Source: JAGNGI01 sp035448825 (GTDB lineage Bacteria > Fidelibacterota > UBA2242). Taken from it: a stretch of DNA of 64,000 bases. The stretch is from assembly GCA_035448825.1 (NCBI GenBank), contig DAOTJS010000008.1:25468-89467 (forward strand). Direction: 5' to 3'. Shown one piece after another: positions 26,465 to 35,031 of the stretch. A program made the translations under genes and the position numbers. Position 1 is the first letter of the stretch; each line of letters starts with the position of its first letter. Below the pieces are notes generated by a model. The model did not search any database and had not been told where the DNA came from. It saw only the letters and a program-made list of their open reading frames with translations.

Positions 26465-27586
26465 ATGGCGGTAAATATTGAGGAAGTGACAACGCCCCAG
26501 CAATTAAAACAGTTCATTAAATTTCCGCTGAAGCTTTATCGGGGTAATCCGTATTATGTACCTTCGTTGAATTTCGATGAAAGAAATACTTTGGATCGTC
26601 AAAAAAACCCGGCTTTTGAATTTTGCGACGCTCGTTACTGGCTGGCCTATAAAAACGGCAAATTGGCGGGCCGCATAGCTGGAATTTACAATAAACGCTT
26701 TGTTGAAATCTCAGGTAATAAATACTTGCGTTTCGGCTGGGTGGATTTTATAGACGATGAAGAGGTTGTCACGGCTCTCTTTAAGGCACTCGAAGATTGG
26801 GGTAAAGAGCTGGGAGTTGAAGCCATTCATGGACCGCTGGGTTTTACCGACCTGGATCGCGAAGGAATGCTAATCGAAGGCTTTGAAGAGATTGGAACGA
26901 TGGCAACCATTTATAATTATCCATACTACCCAAAATATCTCGAGAATTTAGGTTATCAGAAAGATATTGATTGGGTCGAATATGATATCACTGTACCGAA
27001 GGTTATGCCCCAGAAACTCATTAATGTTTCACAGATTGTCAAACAGCGACTCGGCCTGCATACTCTGCAGGTTAAAAAAATCAAAGATGTTTTGCCTTAT
27101 GCTCATCAAATTTTTGAGGTTTTAAACGCGACTTATTCCGTGCTATATGGCTTTGTGCCGCTTACTGAAAAACAAATTGATGCCTATGTTAGGCAATATA
27201 TTAGTCTTATGGACCCCGATTTTATTGCCATTGTGCTTGATAAAAATGATCAAATCGTCGGCATCGGACTCACAATGCCATCTTTAGCGCGAGCTCTTCA
27301 GAAAGCCAGGGGTCGGCTTTTTCCGTTTGGATTTCTGCACCTGCTATGGGCTTTGAAACATGCTAAGGTCGCCGATCTGTTGATAGTTGGTGTTTTGCCG
27401 GAATATCAGGGGCAGGGAGTACCGGCGTTAATGATTGCTGAAGTAGGTATAAAATTAGTCCGTAAAGGCATACAGAGAGCCGAATCGAACCCCGAACTGG
27501 AAACTAATATCAAAGTCCAATCTCAATGGAAGTATTTCGATCTGCGTCAGCATAAACGCCGACGTTGTTTTATTAAACATACCTAA
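26465..27586 (+). CDS. GNAT-like N-acetyltransferase family protein
   Basis: A soluble protein of 373 residues. The N-terminal part has the pattern of a GNAT-related family (LYRGNPYYVPSLNFDERNTLD, ARYWLAYKNGKLAGRIAGIYNKRF, RFGWVDFIDDEEVVTALFKALEDW) and the C-terminal part a second GNAT-like fold with an acetyl-CoA-type loop (ADLLIVGVLPEYQGQGVPALMIAE). These proteins are common in environmental bacteria, usually annotated as hypothetical. The acceptor is unknown. AAGGAG precedes the ATG. Confidence 0.75.
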   Translation: MAVNIEEVTTPQQLKQFIKFPLKLYRGNPYYVPSLNFDERNTLDRQKNPAFEFCDARYWLAYKNGKLAGRIAGIYNKRFVEISGNKYLRFGWVDFIDDEEVVTALFKALEDWGKELGVEAIHGPLGFTDLDREGMLIEGFEEIGTMATIYNYPYYPKYLENLGYQKDIDWVEYDITVPKVMPQKLINVSQIVKQRLGLHTLQVKKIKDVLPYAHQIFEVLNATYSVLYGFVPLTEKQIDAYVRQYISLMDPDFIAIVLDKNDQIVGIGLTMPSLARALQKARGRLFPFGFLHLLWALKHAKVADLLIVGVLPEYQGQGVPALMIAEVGIKLVRKGIQRAESNPELETNIKVQSQWKYFDLRQHKRRRCFIKHT

Positions 27587-27617
27587 GCGTTTTCCACACT
27601 AATTCGAGATATTAAAA

Positions 27618-28469
27618 TTGTTTGTCGAGAAAACTGATAACAGAAATCAGCCAGTTAAGAATCTACGGAACGTGCGACATATTATTCTGGATTTAGACGG
27701 CACAATTTATAACGGCCGCACTCTCTTCCCATTTATTAAAGATTTTCTCGATGACTTAAAAAAACTGCAAATTGGTTATACTTTTCTAACTAATAATTCT
27801 TCACTGAGCGTTGCGGCTTATATCCGCAAATTACGGCAAATGGGTTTGCCGGTTAAGCCAACGCAAGTCTATACTTCTGCCCAGGCAACGATTGATTATC
27901 TGCAACGCCATTACCCGGCTATCAAGCGGATTTACCTTATCGGCACTCGAAGTCTAAAACACGAATTTACCGCCAACGGTTTTACAGTAGTAGGCAATGA
28001 TCCTATAGACGAACCGGAAGCCGTGATTGTAGGATTCGATACCAGTCTGACGTTTCGGAAACTGTGTCACGCGGCTTACTGGATAAAAACTGGCAAACTT
28101 TTCCTCGCCACCCATCCGGATCGAATCTGCCCTACCGATCAGGATACGATTCTGGTGGATTGCGGTGCGGTTTGTGCGGCCTTGAAAGCGGCTACCGGTA
28201 AAAAACCATCCGCAGTACTTGGCAAACCTGATCCATCTATGATAAAAGGCATTATGCAACGGTTCGGATTAAAAAAACAAGAAGTTGCCATCGTCGGCGA
28301 TCGTTTATATACCGATATTAAAATGGCACGGCAGGCTGGAATTGCCAGCATTTTAGTATTGTCCGGTGAAACAACGCGGACTGACTTACAAAGAAGTCCC
28401 ATTTTACCGGACTATGTTCTTGAAAACGTCGGCGAATTGTCCGAAATCCTGATACAAAGTCGAAAGTAA
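27618..28469 (+). CDS. HAD-IIA family sugar-phosphate phosphatase (NagD-like)
   Basis: A cytoplasmic phosphatase of 283 residues of the HAD superfamily with a C2 cap. Motif I is HIILDLDGTIYNG (nucleophile Asp in DLDGT), motif II is FLTNNSS, and motif III/IV is KPDPSMIKGIM followed by VAIVGDRLYTDIKMARQAG. The fold matches NagD/AraL and phosphoglycolate-phosphatase-like enzymes; the substrate cannot be told. The start TTG 27618 has no strong ribosome site, and the true start may be further in, since motif I begins only at about residue 25. Confidence 0.85.
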   Translation: MFVEKTDNRNQPVKNLRNVRHIILDLDGTIYNGRTLFPFIKDFLDDLKKLQIGYTFLTNNSSLSVAAYIRKLRQMGLPVKPTQVYTSAQATIDYLQRHYPAIKRIYLIGTRSLKHEFTANGFTVVGNDPIDEPEAVIVGFDTSLTFRKLCHAAYWIKTGKLFLATHPDRICPTDQDTILVDCGAVCAALKAATGKKPSAVLGKPDPSMIKGIMQRFGLKKQEVAIVGDRLYTDIKMARQAGIASILVLSGETTRTDLQRSPILPDYVLENVGELSEILIQSRK

Positions 28470-28609
28470 ATGGATTATCCTTATGGGAGAAATTGTTATA
28501 AGTAATCAATGGCTGGGGGAAAACTTACCAATGAGGAATTATCAAGAGTGGGTAAAAAATCAAATACTGTGATAAACCCAAACGGGAAAAATTGTTTTGA
28601 ATCGTCGGA

Positions 28610-29167
28610 CTAATCTTCTAGAATGTCCTTTTCCTTACGCTTTACCAATTCATCAATCAGCTTGATATATTTGTCGGTCAGTTTCTGGATTTCTTCCTGC
28701 CCGTTATGTAATTCATCTTCGGATATTTCGTGATCTTTTTCTAATTCCTTAGCTATATCGTTGGCATCACGGCGAATATTGCGAATTGCCACCCTTCCTT
28801 CTTCAGCAATTTTATGGACATACTTTACCAGTTCTTTACGACGTTCCTCGGTCAGTTGCGGAATTGGTACCCTTAGTAAATTACCCTCGACTATGGGATT
28901 CAAACCAAGTTCAGCGGTTCGAATGGCCTTTTCGACATTCGGCACTGCGTTTCGATCAAAAACCTGGACGATCAACAGGCGGGCATCCGGAGCCCCGATG
29001 GAAGCTACCTGGCGCAGTGGAACAGTCGCCCCATAATATTCGACTTTGATCGGATCGAGTAAGGCAGGGGTTGCCCGTCCGGTACGAATTACAGCCATTT
29101 CCTGCTGAATCGTATCAAGACTTTTCTTCATACGGTCTTCGGCATCTTTGACAACTTCGTTGATCAT
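28610..29167 (-). CDS. frr: Ribosome recycling factor
   Basis: Splits post-termination ribosomes together with EF-G. The 185 residues match RRF throughout: the three-helix bundle (MKKSLDTIQQEMAVIRTGRATPALLDPIKVEYYG), the beta domain (VPLRQVASIGAPDARLLIVQVFD) and PIPQLTEERRKELVKYVHKIAEEGRVAIRNIRRDAND. The ATG overlaps the stop of pyrH by four bases and GGAG lies just upstream. It is the last gene of the rplM-rpsI-rpsB-tsf-pyrH-frr operon. Confidence 0.97.
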   Translation of the reverse strand: MINEVVKDAEDRMKKSLDTIQQEMAVIRTGRATPALLDPIKVEYYGATVPLRQVASIGAPDARLLIVQVFDRNAVPNVEKAIRTAELGLNPIVEGNLLRVPIPQLTEERRKELVKYVHKIAEEGRVAIRNIRRDANDIAKELEKDHEISEDELHNGQEEIQKLTDKYIKLIDELVKRKEKDILED

Positions 29168-29889
29168 AGTTGACTCCGTGATATTAGCGTTCCAATTTTT
29201 TCGCCGGTTAAAATTTTATGTAGATTACCCGGGGTTTTCATATTATAGACGATAATTGGCAAATTGTTGTCCTGGCAAATTGTTATTGCGGTCAAGTCCA
29301 TTACCTTGAGGCGTTTCTCAATGACGGTTTGGTAATCCAATTGATCATAGAATTGGGCGTCGTTGAATTTCTCTGGATCCTTATCATAAACGCCATCAAC
29401 TTTAGTGGCTTTGATAATGGCTTCGGCTTGCACTTCCACCGCCCGCAAAGCCGCTCCGGAATCAGTACTAAAAAATGGACGTCCCGTTCCAGCACTGAAG
29501 ATTACAATCTCACCCCGATCGAGATATTTCCGGGCATTGCGAATTATCATCAATTCGGCGACTTCGATCATCTGAATTGCTGAAAATACATGTGCCTTTA
29601 GTCCTAATTTTTCAAGTGCATCTTGCATTGCTAAAGCGTTAATTACCGTCGCTAACATTCCCATATAATCAGCTTGGACTCGATCGAGCGATTTGCCAAC
29701 GCCACTCAAGCCTCGAATGATATTGCCGCCCCCGAATACTATTCCCATTTGAACACCAAGATCGGCGGCGGATTTAATTTCAACAGCAATTTGCCGAATT
29801 ATATCCGGATCAAAATTGGCCCCCTTTTCACCCGCCAGCGCTTCTCCTGAAAATTTCAGGATAACTCGTTTATAAGGAATTGAGACCAT
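29164..29889 (-). CDS. pyrH: Uridylate kinase
   Basis: Phosphorylates UMP to UDP. The amino-acid-kinase fold protein has 241 residues with YKRVILKFSGEALAG, the glycine-rich GIVFGGGNIIRG loop, DYMGMLATVINALAMQDALEK and FFSTDSGAALRAVEVQAEAIIKATKVDGVYDKDP. It is typical of bacterial PyrH. It lies between tsf and frr, the common arrangement. Confidence 0.97.
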   Translation of the reverse strand: MVSIPYKRVILKFSGEALAGEKGANFDPDIIRQIAVEIKSAADLGVQMGIVFGGGNIIRGLSGVGKSLDRVQADYMGMLATVINALAMQDALEKLGLKAHVFSAIQMIEVAELMIIRNARKYLDRGEIVIFSAGTGRPFFSTDSGAALRAVEVQAEAIIKATKVDGVYDKDPEKFNDAQFYDQLDYQTVIEKRLKVMDLTAITICQDNNLPIIVYNMKTPGNLHKILTGEKIGTLISRSQL

Positions 29890-29911
29890 TTGTTAACCTG
29901 ATATAGGTTAT

Positions 29912-30517
29912 TTATTTCTCGAGACTTTCGCCTAATTGAAAGCGGACGAAACGCGCAATGTTAATATTCTCACCGGTTTTAGCGATGATGCTAGTGACAT
30001 AATCTTTAACCGTGATCTGAGGATTTTTAACGAACGGTTGTTCCAGCAGGCAATTTTCCTGATAGAACTTCTCGACTTTACCCTCGACGATGCGCTCGAC
30101 GATATTTTCCGGTTTATTCTGAGCCTGCACCTGAGCCCGATATATTTCTTTTTCCTTTTCCAGAATAGTCGGATCGATCTCTTCTCGGCGAATGGATAGC
30201 GGGTTAGTAGCCGCTATGTGCATAGCTATATCTTTGACAAAGTAAATAAAATCAGCATTAGCGGCGACGAAATCAGTTTCGCAATTGACTTCAATTAAAA
30301 CTCCCAGTTTATTACCGGGATGGATATAGGAAAGGATTACTCCTTCTTTGGCAACGCGATCCGCTTTCTTTTCGGCTTTGGCAATTCCTTTTTTTCGTAG
30401 AATTTCGATAGCTTTATCAATATCGCCTTCTGATTCGATTAAGGCGTTTTTACATTCCATCATTCCCAAGCCGGTACGATCACGTAATTCCTTGACCTGG
30501 GTGGCAGTAATTCCCAT
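29912..30517 (-). CDS. tsf: Elongation factor Ts
   Basis: The guanine-nucleotide exchange factor for EF-Tu. The 201 residues include the UBA-like N-terminus (TATQVKELRDRTGLGMMECKNAL) and the TDFVAANADF motif that contacts EF-Tu. It is the short form, with a single core subdomain ending in KTGENINIARFVRFQLGE. This shorter type occurs in several phyla. GAAAGG precedes the ATG. It follows rpsB, as usual. Confidence 0.96.
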   Translation of the reverse strand: MGITATQVKELRDRTGLGMMECKNALIESEGDIDKAIEILRKKGIAKAEKKADRVAKEGVILSYIHPGNKLGVLIEVNCETDFVAANADFIYFVKDIAMHIAATNPLSIRREEIDPTILEKEKEIYRAQVQAQNKPENIVERIVEGKVEKFYQENCLLEQPFVKNPQITVKDYVTSIIAKTGENINIARFVRFQLGESLEK

Positions 30518-30542
30518 ATTATTCCTTTCTCTAGGTAACTAA

Positions 30543-31268
30543 TTAACTTTCGGCTTCTTCGACCGGTGGCGGGATTTCAACCAAACGCGAATTTTTGGCT
30601 TCGATGATGGCATCAGCCAATTCGGTAATTATTAAATTGATAGTTTGGATTGAATCATCATTAGCCGGAATCGGATAATCCACGATAGTTGGGTCAGCAT
30701 TAGTGTCCAGGATAGCGACGACCGGAATGTCCAGACGACGGGCTTCCTGAACGGCAATATTATCATAAATTGTATCCACGACTACAAGAGCATCAGGTAA
30801 TTTGCGCATATCTTTGATACCGCGGTGCAGATCGGCTAATTTTATTCGCTCCCGCTCAAGAGATAATTTTTCTTTCTTGGTTAGATTCTCGCCATATCCA
30901 ATGGATTTATCTTTTTCCAGCTTTTGCAAATGCCGGATACTGCGTTTGATAGTCGAAAAATTGGTTAGGGTGCCACCTAACCAGCGTTCAACAACATAAA
31001 ACATACCGCAGCGATCGGCTTCCCTCTGGACGATTTCTTTAGCTTGCTTTTTTGTCCCGACGAATAAGACATCACCGCCTTTGCGAACTACTTCCCGAAT
31101 AAAGCGCGTCGCTTCATCCAGACAAGCCAGCGTTTTGTTCAAATCAATGATATGGATGCCATTTTGAGTCATACAGACGTAATCTTTCATTTTGGGATTC
31201 CATTTTCGGGTCAAATGACCAAAATGAGCACCTGATTTCATTAGCATTTCAACAGTTACATTTACCAT
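30543..31268 (-). CDS. rpsB: 30S ribosomal protein S2
   Basis: A ribosomal small-subunit protein. The S2 signatures are clear: VTVEMLMKSGAHFGHLTRKWNPKM, GIHIIDLNKTLACLDEA, GGDVLFVGTKKQAKEIVQ, RWLGGTLTNFSTI and LPDALVVVDTIYDNIAVQEARRLDIPVVAILDTNADP. The start is ATG 31268. A longer in-frame start at 31334 would overlap the rpsI coding region and adds residues not found in S2. Confidence 0.97.
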   Translation of the reverse strand: MVNVTVEMLMKSGAHFGHLTRKWNPKMKDYVCMTQNGIHIIDLNKTLACLDEATRFIREVVRKGGDVLFVGTKKQAKEIVQREADRCGMFYVVERWLGGTLTNFSTIKRSIRHLQKLEKDKSIGYGENLTKKEKLSLERERIKLADLHRGIKDMRKLPDALVVVDTIYDNIAVQEARRLDIPVVAILDTNADPTIVDYPIPANDDSIQTINLIITELADAIIEAKNSRLVEIPPPVEEAES

Positions 31269-31287
31269 AAATCTAATCTCTCTGCCT

Positions 31288-31680
31288 TTAACGTTTGGAG
31301 AATTGGAAAGCTCGACGTGCGCCACGCAATCCATACTTTTTTCTTTCTTTCATTCGAGAGTCGCGCGTTAAAAAGCCGGCTGGCTTTAACTTGGCTCTCA
31401 GCTCTGGGTCATATTGTTCCAAAGCCCGAGCGATTGCCAGGCGAATTGCGCCAGCTTGACCGGTGAATCCCCCTCCTTCGACTTTGACATTGACGTCAAA
31501 TTGGCCACTCACGCCGCAGACTTCGAAAGGCTGAGTAATCATACGTTTCAGAGACTCGGTACCGAAATATTCATCCAGCGGACGGGAATTGATGATCACC
31601 TTGCCTTCCCCGGCTTGCATTCTGAGACGAGCAATTGAACTTTTACGACGACCTAATGACACATATTCTAATTTTGGCAT
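31288..31680 (-). CDS. rpsI: 30S ribosomal protein S9
   Basis: The 130 residues have the usual S9 pattern: GRRKSSIARLRMQAGEGKVIINSRPLDEYF, GGGFTGQAGAIRLAIARAL, LKPAGFLTRDSRMKERKKYGLRGARRAFQFSKR. The conserved basic C-terminal tail that reaches the tRNA in the P site is intact. It follows rplM after a few bases. Confidence 0.98.
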   Translation of the reverse strand: MPKLEYVSLGRRKSSIARLRMQAGEGKVIINSRPLDEYFGTESLKRMITQPFEVCGVSGQFDVNVKVEGGGFTGQAGAIRLAIARALEQYDPELRAKLKPAGFLTRDSRMKERKKYGLRGARRAFQFSKR

Positions 31681-31687
31681 CCTTTAT

Positions 31688-32125
31688 TTATCCTTCTATT
31701 ACTAAAGGTTTAGGTTGTTGAGCTTGATGAGGATGTACCGGACCGCGATAGACTTTTAACTTCCGTAAAAGCTGGCGTCCAAGAGCATTATGCGGCAACA
31801 TCCCTTTCACAGCTCGCTCGATGACTTTCTCCGGGTTAGATTGAAATACATCTTTATATTGGAGAAAACGCTCATGTCCGAGATAACCGGAATGCTTGAA
31901 ATATGTTTTATGTTCTGCCTTCCGACCGGTCAATCGGACTTTATCAGCATTAATAACTATCACATAATCTCCAGTATCGAGATGCGGAGTGAAGTACGGT
32001 TTATTTTTACCACGCAAAACCACCGCGATCTGACTGGCTAAACGCCCCAGAACTACCCCCTCGGCATCCACCACGTACCAATCTTGTTTAATTTCTGTCA
32101 CTTTCGGAAAAGACGTTTTATACAT
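31688..32125 (-). CDS. rplM: 50S ribosomal protein L13
   Basis: The 145 residues match L13: WYVVDAEGVVLGRLASQIAVVLRGKNKPYFTPHLDTGDYVIVINADKVRLTGRK, then YKDVFQSNPEKVIERAVKGMLPHNALGRQLLRKLKVYRGPVHPHQAQQP. It is the first gene of the operon running to frr. About 260 AT-rich bases separate it from hisIE upstream, where its promoter should lie. Confidence 0.98.
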   Translation of the reverse strand: MYKTSFPKVTEIKQDWYVVDAEGVVLGRLASQIAVVLRGKNKPYFTPHLDTGDYVIVINADKVRLTGRKAEHKTYFKHSGYLGHERFLQYKDVFQSNPEKVIERAVKGMLPHNALGRQLLRKLKVYRGPVHPHQAQQPKPLVIEG

Positions 32126-32388
32126 TGTTTATCTCTTATTTATAATTCAAAAATAGCGGGTAAACTTACGATTTAATGATTTTATAATCAAGAATTTTTT
32201 CCCTATTGTCTTGTCTGATCTGGGAAATTTTATCCACTTGTAGTGACCGTATAAATATGCAACAATAAGTTTATCGGATTATGGTTATCGGCGATTGGCG
32301 GGAATCTTCTATCCTGCCTGGCGCCTGCCGAGCAGACAGTCAAACCAATGATTAAAACGCATTTTAAAACCTTTTGAAGGCTCGTTTA

Positions 32389-32985
32389 CTATTTTCTATG
32401 CCGTTTTTCCAGCACGTTCATAATATCGTCGAGCGTGACATCTTTCGCCACTAAAAGCACCAATAGATGATATAGTAAATCGGCAACTTCCTCCAGCAGG
32501 CGTACCCTATTATCAGTCACGGCATCAATGACGACTTCGGTGGCTTCTTCGCCAACTTTCTGAGCAATGCGTTCGTCTCCGGCATCGAAAAGGTTATTGG
32601 TATAAGAACCAGGTTTCGGATTATCACGGCGATCACGAATAATTTCCTCCAGCTCGAAAATGAACGGCTTCTTAGCGATATTTTTTTCATTGAAACAGGT
32701 GTCGGCGCCGGTATGGCAAGTCGCTCCGGTCGGTTTGACTTTGATCAAAAGCGTGTCGCCGTCGCAATCGCTTAGAATCTCTTTGACTTCCAAAAAATTC
32801 CCGGATGTTTCGCCCTTCGTCCAGAGCGCCTGCCGACTCCGACTAAAGAAAGTGACCCGGCCGGTCGCTATAGTTTTTTCATAAGATTCTTGATTCATAT
32901 AACCCAGCATCAGGACTTTTCCAGTCTTTGCATCCTGAATAATTGCCGGAATCAAACCGTTATTTTTAGCGAAATCAATGTTCAT
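32389..32985 (-). CDS. hisI: Bifunctional phosphoribosyl-AMP cyclohydrolase / phosphoribosyl-ATP pyrophosphatase
   Basis: Steps two and three of histidine synthesis in one protein of 198 residues. The N-terminal cyclohydrolase domain (about 1-110) has ARVTFFSRSRQALWTKGETSGN and the metal-binding CDGDTLLIKVKPTGATCHTGADTC. The C-terminal pyrophosphatase domain (about 110-198) has RIAQKVGEEATEVVIDA and EVADLLYHLLVLL. The order of the two domains is that of HisIE. It is the last gene of the his operon and overlaps hisF by four bases. Confidence 0.97.
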   Translation of the reverse strand: MNIDFAKNNGLIPAIIQDAKTGKVLMLGYMNQESYEKTIATGRVTFFSRSRQALWTKGETSGNFLEVKEILSDCDGDTLLIKVKPTGATCHTGADTCFNEKNIAKKPFIFELEEIIRDRRDNPKPGSYTNNLFDAGDERIAQKVGEEATEVVIDAVTDNRVRLLEEVADLLYHLLVLLVAKDVTLDDIMNVLEKRHRK

Positions 32986-33737
32986 AGTCGCACCTCGATG
33001 CCATTGGATTTGAGGTATTTTTTCAATTCAGGAATGGGAATTTCGCCGAAGTGAAAAACGCTCGCCGCCAGCGCCGCGTCGGCCTTTCCTATTTTAAACA
33101 CTTCTAAAAAATGTTCCATCGTGCCCGCGCCGCCAGAAGCGATTACCGGAATCGGTAAATTTTCGGCAAGTTCACGCGTAATTTCCAGCGCGAAGCCCTT
33201 TTTAGTGCCGTCGTGATCCATCGAAGTCAGCAAAATTTCACCGGCGCCGAGATTGGCGACCTGCCGCGCCCAGGCCTGGGTAGTTTTATTAGTCGGCGTC
33301 CTGCCGCCATTGATGTAGACAATATCGCCATTTTCGGTATGTTTCGTGTCAATCGCAATCACGATACATTGACTGCCGAATCGCCCGGCTAATTTTTCAA
33401 TCATCTCCGGGTGATTGACCGCGGCGGTATTGATCGAAATTTTATCCGCGCCGGCGTCCAACAGGCGAGCGACGTCATCGGCGTTGCGAACTCCGCCGCC
33501 GACGGTAAACGGAATGTTCAGATGTTTCGCAATTTCGCGCACCAATTCGATAAACGTTCCGCGTTTTTCGATCGAAGCTGTTATATCGAGAAAAACCAAT
33601 TCATCGGCGCCCTGCTCGGCATAAGCCGCGCCGAGTTCCACCGGATCCCCGGCATGCCGAATATTGATAAAATTTACGCCTTTGACCGTCTGCCCGTCCT
33701 TGACGTCAAGACAGGGAATAATGCGTTTAGCTAACAT
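32982..33737 (-). CDS. hisF: Imidazole glycerol phosphate synthase, cyclase subunit
   Basis: Uses ammonia from HisH to close the imidazole ring and release AICAR. The (beta/alpha)8 barrel of 251 residues has the catalytic aspartates in RIIPCLDVKDGQTVKG and in LLTSMDHDGTKKGF, and phosphate-binding loops in GGGVRNADDVARLL and IASGGAGTMEHFLEVF. It overlaps hisA by 7 bases. Confidence 0.98.
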   Translation of the reverse strand: MLAKRIIPCLDVKDGQTVKGVNFINIRHAGDPVELGAAYAEQGADELVFLDITASIEKRGTFIELVREIAKHLNIPFTVGGGVRNADDVARLLDAGADKISINTAAVNHPEMIEKLAGRFGSQCIVIAIDTKHTENGDIVYINGGRTPTNKTTQAWARQVANLGAGEILLTSMDHDGTKKGFALEITRELAENLPIPVIASGGAGTMEHFLEVFKIGKADAALAASVFHFGEIPIPELKKYLKSNGIEVRL

Positions 33738-34453
33738 AAAAATCCTTTCAACTCACTCAATTTTAAGTTTCCTTCATAAAGTGCTTTGCCAATAATAACG
33801 CCGTCAATTCCATCATTCTGTAATTGATAAATATCGTCAATTTGGCTGACCCCACCGCTGGCAATTAAGTAAAGATCGGGTAATTTTTGTTTGATTTCCC
33901 GATATAATTCAAAAGCCGGTCCAATTAACATTCCATCGCGCGCGACTTCAGTGCAAATCGTTTGTTGGACGCCTTTTTCCCGAAAATTTTGTAAAAATTC
34001 CATCAATTCCAGTGGGGCTTTTTCCTGCCATCCGTGGATGACAATTTTTCGATCTATGACGTCGGCCCCGAGAATAATTTTTTCGCTGCCGAATTTTTTC
34101 AACCATTCTACCACTAAATCAGGTGCGGTAACCGCAATACTTCCAACCGTGACTTGCCGCGCACCACTCGCGAAAGCCATCCGCACATCCGACTCGCTCC
34201 GAATCCCGCCGCCAAAATCAATCTGCAAAGGCGTTTCCGTCGCAATATTTTCCAGCACTTTCCAATTGACTACTCGCTTCTGGCGTGCGCCGTCCAGATC
34301 TACAAGATGTAAGCGCTTGATACCGGCATCGGCGAATTGTCGAGCGACTTCTAGCGGGTTCTCGTTATAAATTTTTTGAGTGTCGAAATCGCCCTGGCTA
34401 AGGCGCACGCACTTACCGTTTAATATGTCAATTGCCGGTATTATTGTAATCAT
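33731..34453 (-). CDS. hisA: ProFAR isomerase
   Basis: Amadori isomerisation of ProFAR to PRFAR in histidine synthesis. The (beta/alpha)8 barrel of 240 residues has the catalytic Asp in ITIIPAIDILNGKCVRL, the mid-barrel LHLVDLDGA, the phosphate loops FGGGIRSESDV and ASGGVSQIDDI, and TEVARDGMLIGPAFELY bearing the second catalytic Asp. It overlaps hisH by four bases. Confidence 0.97.
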   Translation of the reverse strand: MITIIPAIDILNGKCVRLSQGDFDTQKIYNENPLEVARQFADAGIKRLHLVDLDGARQKRVVNWKVLENIATETPLQIDFGGGIRSESDVRMAFASGARQVTVGSIAVTAPDLVVEWLKKFGSEKIILGADVIDRKIVIHGWQEKAPLELMEFLQNFREKGVQQTICTEVARDGMLIGPAFELYREIKQKLPDLYLIASGGVSQIDDIYQLQNDGIDGVIIGKALYEGNLKLSELKGFLC

Positions 34454-35031
34454 AGTTTAATGAAATTTTGCAGGATTTGCTCGCCGACCTTACCGCTTTT
34501 CTCGGGATGAAATTGCACTGCGAAGAAATTGTCCTTCTGCATAGCGGCTGAATATGGGACGATATACTCGGTCTGGGCTATGGTATGTTCACTCAATTCG
34601 GCATAATAACTGTGAACGAAATAAACATAAGAATTTTCAGCAACGTCTCGAAAAAGTTCACCTTTTAAATCGAACAATGTATTCCAACCCACCTGAGGCA
34701 CTTTGGCGAGCGGTGGAAATTTTCTTACAGCAACATCGAAAATTCCGAAACATTGAGTGGCATTCTCTTCTGAATCCCGGCACATTAACTGCAAGCCTAG
34801 GCAAATACCCAGAGTCGGTTGACGCAATTGCGGCAATATCTCGAAAATGCCGTTCGCCTTGATAAATTTCATTGCGGAAGAGGCTTCGCCAACTCCGGGA
34901 AAAATGACTTTATCGGCGGCTTGAATCACAGCTGGATCGGAGCTGACAGTAGCTTCGACATTTAGGCGCTGGAGTGCCAGCCTCACCGAGTGAATATTTC
35001 CCGAATTATAGCCGATTATGACAACTTTCAT
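34450..35031 (-). CDS. hisH: Imidazole glycerol phosphate synthase, glutaminase subunit
   Basis: A class I glutamine amidotransferase that feeds ammonia to HisF. The 193 residues have the N-terminal VVIIGYNSGNIHSVRLALQRL, the oxyanion region IFPGVGEASSAM, the nucleophile elbow LGICLGLQLM and the His/Glu pair in AVQFHPEKSGKVG. It overlaps hisB by four bases. Confidence 0.97.
   Translation of the reverse strand: MKVVIIGYNSGNIHSVRLALQRLNVEATVSSDPAVIQAADKVIFPGVGEASSAMKFIKANGIFEILPQLRQPTLGICLGLQLMCRDSEENATQCFGIFDVAVRKFPPLAKVPQVGWNTLFDLKGELFRDVAENSYVYFVHSYYAELSEHTIAQTEYIVPYSAAMQKDNFFAVQFHPEKSGKVGEQILQNFIKL

Noticed and set aside
32325..32345. GC-rich stretch CTGCCTGGCGCCTGCCGAGC resembling dispersed palindromes
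   Set aside because: Only one copy in the window and poor self-complementarity beyond GGCGCC.
32126..32388. Candidate promoter (TTGATT, 17 bases, TAAGTT at 32163-32191, minus) for rplM
   Set aside because: The -10 matches only three of six positions and the region is AT-rich, so the match is not convincing, though a promoter must exist nearby.
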